Shown here in pieces: positions 59,905-64,000 of a stretch of 64,000 bases of DNA. How positions within the stretch are numbered: position 1 is the stretch's first letter; each line of letters begins with the position of its first letter. This DNA is from Flavobacterium cutihirudinis (GTDB lineage: Bacteria > Bacteroidota > Bacteroidia > Flavobacteriales > Flavobacteriaceae), in NCBI RefSeq assembly GCF_003385895.1, contig NZ_QRDQ01000007.1, positions 1,054,001 to 1,118,000 on the forward strand. Reading direction: 5' to 3'. The position numbers and the translations under genes are program-made. The notes below the pieces were generated by a model. That model had not been told where the DNA came from. It ran no database searches and saw nothing but the letters and a program-made list of their open reading frames with translations.

Positions 59905-59946
59905 AAAATCCCAAATTCCTTTACTTGGAATTTGGGATTTTTTTAT
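59905..59946 (+). terminator. terminator of ettA
   Basis: A 15-bp stem (59905-59919 with 59927-59941) encloses a 7-nt loop and is followed by a T-run. It lies between ettA and the opposing CBM9-like gene. Confidence 0.88.
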
Positions 59947-59971
59947 ATCTGATGTTCTCATTTGAATTAGA

Positions 59972-60670
59972 TTATTCTACAAATTCGAATGTCGCAAATT
60001 CCTGTGGCTGATGAAAACCAAATTTTCCACTCTTATATGATTGTAAAGCTAAATATTCAGTTGTTTGACCGTAATCGATTCTAAAAGCATTACCGCGCCA
60101 TTTTGTTCCCGATTCAGGTTTTTTAAAATTGCCGTTTTCGATTTTCTCCAAGCTTGAAAAAGGGATTTTAATTTCGGCGCAAAAACCTTCTGAAGTAATT
60201 TTGCTTTTTGCTTCCATTTCTAAAATGTCAAATGCCATTGAAGTTTTCCATCCGCCACAATCAGCTGAAATACATTTTAGCAGCATATCATAATTTGTTG
60301 AAAATGCATTTACTCCAATTTCAATATAATTTTGACCATCACCATCCGGATCAATAAAAATTTCGACTAAATCATCTGTGTTGAAAATTCCGGAATCTTT
60401 TTTCTGATTGGTTCCAATTATTTTTGAATCATTGGAACGATAGGCGATATACAGGTTTTCATCATTCCACGAAAGTGAAACAAATGTATTTTGGTTTGCT
60501 TTTTCTCCGGAATTATGAATTACAAACGGGCCTAAAAAAGGTGTTTTCCAATCAGATAAATCTCCGTCGATATTTATTTTTTCGGCTGTTTTAGAAATTG
60601 AAACTGTTTGCGAATAAATAGTTCTTGACCAAATTAAAAGTATAAAATATAAAAGACAACGAAGTTTCAT
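59972..60670 (-). CDS. secreted CBM9-like carbohydrate-binding protein
   Basis: This 232-aa protein has a signal peptide (MKLRCLLYFILLIWSRTIYS). A CBM9-like beta-sandwich follows: INIDGDLSDWKTPFLGPFVI, VSLSWNDENLYIAYRSNDSK, DDLVEIFIDPDGDGQNYIEI and FCAEIKIPFSSL. The pattern IDG.L.DW is the family hallmark. It probably binds sugars or polysaccharide in the envelope; no catalytic domain is attached. Confidence 0.85.
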   Translation of the reverse strand: MKLRCLLYFILLIWSRTIYSQTVSISKTAEKINIDGDLSDWKTPFLGPFVIHNSGEKANQNTFVSLSWNDENLYIAYRSNDSKIIGTNQKKDSGIFNTDDLVEIFIDPDGDGQNYIEIGVNAFSTNYDMLLKCISADCGGWKTSMAFDILEMEAKSKITSEGFCAEIKIPFSSLEKIENGNFKKPESGTKWRGNAFRIDYGQTTEYLALQSYKSGKFGFHQPQEFATFEFVE

Positions 60671-60818
60671 AGAATGTCAGTGTTATTAGAAAAGCTAAAA
60701 TAAACAAGAATATCTGAAGTTGAATGTTAATTTTCAGAATTAGAAAATAGAAATTTAACTCGAATAGTTACATTTGTTAAAAACAAAGAAAAACGTATTT
60801 ACACCAAACTACCATATA

Positions 60819-62474
60819 ATGAAAAAAATCTTTGGAAGCCTTTTTGTCGCTTCTTTAATTGGTTTTAATGCCAATGCTCAAGGCCTTTTGGCTAAGTCAG
60901 AAAACATTTTTACGCATCAGGATACTTTACGCGGAAGCATCACAAAAGAAAGAGCTTGGTGGGATTTAAAATATTATCATTTAGATATTAAAGTAAATCC
61001 TTCACAAAAAACAATTACAGGTTTTAATACTGTACGTTATACTGTTTTGACTGAGAATAACAAAATGCAAATCGATTTGCAGGAGCCGATGCAAATTTAC
61101 AAAGTAACGCAGAACGGAAAAGAATTGAAATTTGAAAGAGACGGAAACGCATTTTTTATTCGGTTGACTGAAAAGCAAAAAGTGGGAGAAACAAAAGAAA
61201 TTGTAATTTCATTTGGAGGAAAACCAAAAGAAGCCATCAGACCACCATGGGACGGAGGAATTACATGGAATAAAGATAAAAACGGAAAGGATTTTATCGC
61301 TTCATCTTGCCAGGGACTTGGCGCAAGCGTTTGGTGGCCGTGCAAGGATCATATGTACGATGAAGTAGAAAATATGCTAATCAGCGTGAATGTTCCGGGA
61401 CATTTGACTGATGTTTCGAATGGAAGATTGCAAAGCGTTAAGAAAGAAAAAGACGGAACAAAGACCTTCAATTGGTATGTGGCAAATCCAATCAATAATT
61501 ATGGTGTGAACATTAATATTGGAGATTATGTAAACTTTTCTGAGAAGTTTAAAGGAGAAAAAGGCGATTTAGACTGCAGTTATTATGTTTTGAAAGATAA
61601 TCTGGCTGTTGCAAAAGAACAATTTAAAGATGCCCCAAGAATGTTGAAAGCTTTTGAAAGCTGGTTTGGTCCTTATCCTTTTTATGAAGATAGTTACAAA
61701 CTTGTTGAAGCACCTTATTTAGGAATGGAACATCAGAGCAGTGTGACGTATGGTAATAATTTTAAAAACGGACATAATGGACATGATATAAGTGGAACTG
61801 GTTGGGGATTAAAATACGATTATATTATTATTCACGAATCGGGTCACGAATGGTTTGCTAATAATATCACTTATAAAGATATCGCAGACATGTGGATTCA
61901 TGAAAGTTTTACAACATATTCGGAATCAGTTTTTATTGAATATTATTATGGAAAAGAAGCTGCGAGTGAATATATTAGAGGAATCAGAAAAATGATCCGT
62001 AATAAAAGTTCAATTATCGGGAGTTATGATGTAAACAGAGAAGGTTCTGGCGATATGTATCCAAAAGGCGCAAATATGCTGCACACAATTCGTCAGGTAA
62101 TCAATGATGACGCTAAATGGAAATCAATATTAAGAGGATTAAATAGTACTTTTTATCATCAAACAGTAACTACAAAAGAAATTGAAGATTATTTAAGTAC
62201 ACAGTCAGGAATCAATTTGAGTTCGATTTTTGATCAATATCTTAGAACACCTCAAGTTCCTACTTTCGAATATTATATTAAAGATCAAAAACTGACGTAT
62301 CATTGGATAAACAGTGTTGAAAATTTTAATTTGCCTCTGAAAGTAAACTTCGACGGAAAAGAAATGTGGCTAAAACCTACAACAGATTGGAAAACAGAAG
62401 ATTTAAAATCGGACAAAACAAACTTAATTGTTGATCGAAATTTTTATGTAACTGTTTTTAATATTACAGAATAG
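60819..62474 (+). CDS. M1-family metallopeptidase (first of a tandem pair)
   Basis: ATG 60819 (MKKIFGSLFVASLIGFNANA) gives a signal peptide and 551 aa; the longer frame from 60774 does not. The zinc motif is HESGH at residues 339-343 with the third ligand Glu in DMWIHESFTTYSE. LGMEHQSSVTYGN replaces the usual GAMEN (here GMEHQ). It probably acts as a periplasmic aminopeptidase. A TACATTTG -7-like element lies at 60769-60776. The next gene is a close paralogue. Confidence 0.93.
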   Translation: MKKIFGSLFVASLIGFNANAQGLLAKSENIFTHQDTLRGSITKERAWWDLKYYHLDIKVNPSQKTITGFNTVRYTVLTENNKMQIDLQEPMQIYKVTQNGKELKFERDGNAFFIRLTEKQKVGETKEIVISFGGKPKEAIRPPWDGGITWNKDKNGKDFIASSCQGLGASVWWPCKDHMYDEVENMLISVNVPGHLTDVSNGRLQSVKKEKDGTKTFNWYVANPINNYGVNINIGDYVNFSEKFKGEKGDLDCSYYVLKDNLAVAKEQFKDAPRMLKAFESWFGPYPFYEDSYKLVEAPYLGMEHQSSVTYGNNFKNGHNGHDISGTGWGLKYDYIIIHESGHEWFANNITYKDIADMWIHESFTTYSESVFIEYYYGKEAASEYIRGIRKMIRNKSSIIGSYDVNREGSGDMYPKGANMLHTIRQVINDDAKWKSILRGLNSTFYHQTVTTKEIEDYLSTQSGINLSSIFDQYLRTPQVPTFEYYIKDQKLTYHWINSVENFNLPLKVNFDGKEMWLKPTTDWKTEDLKSDKTNLIVDRNFYVTVFNITE

Positions 62475-62497
62475 ATTCTGAATTCATTCAAAAAACA

Positions 62498-62538
62498 AAA
62501 CCTGATAAATTACTGCGATTTATCAGGTTTGTTTTTTT
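62498..62538 (+). terminator. terminator between the tandem M1 genes
   Basis: AAACCTGATAAAT (62498-62510) pairs perfectly with ATTTATCAGGTTT (62518-62530) around a 7-nt loop, followed by G and a T-run. The two peptidase genes are therefore separate transcription units. Confidence 0.9.
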
Positions 62539-62623
62539 ATTTAGAAATCATAAAATTTTAGAAAGTTTAATTTGAATGTTTACATTTGTTGAAGATTGAT
62601 TTCAAAATAATACCGTTTTACTA

Positions 62624-64000
62624 ATGAAAAATTACTTCGGAAGCATTTTTGTTGCTTTTTTAATTGGTTTTAGTGCCAATGCCCAAGGACTTCTTAATAA
62701 AGGAGAAACAGTTTTTACACATCAGGATACTTTACGCGGAAGCATAACAAAAGAAAGAGCCTGGTGGGATTTAAAATATTATCATCTGAATGTAAAGGTT
62801 AATCCTTCTGAAAAAAGCATTTCGGGTTCTAATTTAGTTCGTTATACTGTTTTGACAGAGAACAACAAAATGCAAATTGATTTGCAGGAACCAATGCAGA
62901 TTTACAAAGTAACGCAGAATGGTAAAGAACTGAAATTTGAAAGAGACGGAAATGCATTTTTTATTCAGTTGACTGAAAAGCAAAAAGTTGGAGAAACAAA
63001 AGAAATTCTAATTTCATTTGGAGGAAAACCAAAAGAAGCTGTAAGAGCACCTTGGGATGGAGGTTTTTCTTGGAAAAAAGATAAAAACGGAAAAGATTTT
63101 ATTGCTACATCTTGTCAGGGATTAGGTGCAAGTGTTTGGTGGCCAAACAAAGATCATATGTATGATGAAGTTGAAAATATGTTGATCAGCGTGAATGTTC
63201 CTGGAGATTTGACAGATGTTTCGAACGGAAGATTACAAAGCGTTAAGAAAGAAAAAGACGGAACTAAAACCTTCAATTGGTATGTTTCGAACCCTATTAA
63301 TAATTACGGAGTGAACATCAATATTGGTGATTACGTTAATTTTTCTGAGGTTTATAAAGGAGAAAAAGGTGATTTAGATTGTAATTATTATGTTTTGAGA
63401 GATAATTTGGCCAAAGCCAAAGAACAATTTAAAGATGCACCAAAAATGCTTAAAGCCTTCGAAAACTGGTTTGGACCTTATCCGTTTTATGAAGACAGTT
63501 ATAAATTAGTAGAAGTTCCGTATTTAGGAATGGAACACCAAAGTTCTGTAACCTACGGAAACGAATATAAAAATGGTTATTTAGGTCGTGATTTGAGCGG
63601 AACTGGCTGGGGATTAAAATTTGATTTTATCATTATTCACGAATCTGGTCACGAATGGTACGCGAACAATATCACGTATAAAGATATTGCTGATATGTGG
63701 GTGCATGAGAGCTTTACTAATTATTCTGAAAGTTTGTTTTTAGAATATTATTATGGAAAAGATGCAGCTGCTGAATACATTATCGGATGTAGAAAAAACA
63801 TTCATAATGACACGCCAATTATCGGGCATTATGATGTTAATAACGAAGGATCCGGAGATATGTATCCAAAAGGAGCTTCAATGTTGCACATGATTCGCCA
63901 AGTAATTAATGACGATGCAAAATGGAAATCGATTTTGAGAGGTATGAACAAGACTTTCTATCATCAAACTGTTACCGGAAAGCAAATTCAGGATTATATT
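62624..64000 (+). CDS. M1-family metallopeptidase (second of a tandem pair, partial)
   Basis: The frame is open from ATG 62624 to the window edge (459 codons), so no stop is seen. The signal peptide MKNYFGSIFVAFLIGFSANA is close to that of the upstream gene. HESGH falls at residue 339 in both, so the two align without a net gap to that point. The motif block after it reads DMWVHESFTNYSE. A TACATTTG -7-like element (62581-62588) sits upstream as in the first copy. It is a recent tandem duplication; the pair probably share function with some substrate divergence. Confidence 0.93.
   Translation, partial: MKNYFGSIFVAFLIGFSANAQGLLNKGETVFTHQDTLRGSITKERAWWDLKYYHLNVKVNPSEKSISGSNLVRYTVLTENNKMQIDLQEPMQIYKVTQNGKELKFERDGNAFFIQLTEKQKVGETKEILISFGGKPKEAVRAPWDGGFSWKKDKNGKDFIATSCQGLGASVWWPNKDHMYDEVENMLISVNVPGDLTDVSNGRLQSVKKEKDGTKTFNWYVSNPINNYGVNINIGDYVNFSEVYKGEKGDLDCNYYVLRDNLAKAKEQFKDAPKMLKAFENWFGPYPFYEDSYKLVEVPYLGMEHQSSVTYGNEYKNGYLGRDLSGTGWGLKFDFIIIHESGHEWYANNITYKDIADMWVHESFTNYSESLFLEYYYGKDAAAEYIIGCRKNIHNDTPIIGHYDVNNEGSGDMYPKGASMLHMIRQVINDDAKWKSILRGMNKTFYHQTVTGKQIQDYI

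Overview
The window looks like a Flavobacterium-type genome (Bacteroidetes). It is AT-rich, genes lack strong Shine-Dalgarno sites, and several promoters fit the Bacteroidetes pattern TTG-N~19-TAnnTTTG. The gene set is typical of the group: OmpA lipoprotein, CarbopepD_reg2 protein, a CAL67264-like small membrane protein, M1 peptidases, TolC/RND efflux and a Bacteroidetes-style tra operon. I worked only from the sequence, so family names rest on motifs and recollection, not on searches.

Region 1 (about 1-23,590) is accessory DNA, most simply the right part of an integrative conjugative element (ICE) lying against tRNA-Arg(ACG). It starts with a tight minus-strand two-gene operon (IscS/NifS/DndA-type cysteine desulfurase, then an 800-aa GHKL-type ATPase), a possible DNA-sulfur-modification or defence module. 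Next come a TPR/AraC sensor-regulator, a lipoprotein, a small membrane protein, a second AraC regulator, a 397-aa protein of unknown function and a Pmp3/YqaE protein. The conjugation operon follows at 9,616-21,816: TraE, TraF, TraG (VirB4), three related secreted or periplasmic proteins, TraJ, TraK, a TraL-like protein, TraM, TraN, two related accessory proteins and a small winged-helix-like protein. A 54-aa protein is then translationally coupled to a large serine recombinase. The recombinase 3' end runs through the tRNA terminator and into the tRNA gene. No relaxase or coupling protein is visible, so the element must extend left of the window, depend on a helper, or be incomplete.

Region 2 (23,554-64,000) is mostly core chromosome: tRNA-Arg, apt, pheT, an acetaldehyde-dehydrogenase-like gene with its DUF779 partner, an AraC regulator, bestrophin, a complete RND efflux operon (adaptor, permease, TolC), a thioredoxin-like protein, a degenerate kinase-like membrane sensor with a PAS protein, recG, a DUF1697 gene, a Dph6-like ATP pyrophosphatase, an M1 peptidase, a patatin, a TauE/SafE transporter, a toxin-antitoxin-like pair in unusual convergent orientation, a pcrA/uvrD helicase, a tsaC/sua5 gene, ompA, a glycosyltransferase, holA, ettA, a CBM9-like protein and two tandem M1 peptidases, the last cut by the window edge.

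The most striking items are these. (1) A REP-associated tyrosine transposase (43,481-44,509) carries about 2.7 in-frame copies of a 168-bp repeat, each with two inverted REP-like palindromes, and a solitary REP with the same core lies at 29,032. (2) The cysteine desulfurase/GHKL ATPase operon. (3) The recombinase/terminator/tRNA overlap at the element boundary. (4) Arrays of an 8-bp-period intergenic repeat placed right after stop codons. (5) The convergent, 3'-overlapping toxin-antitoxin arrangement.
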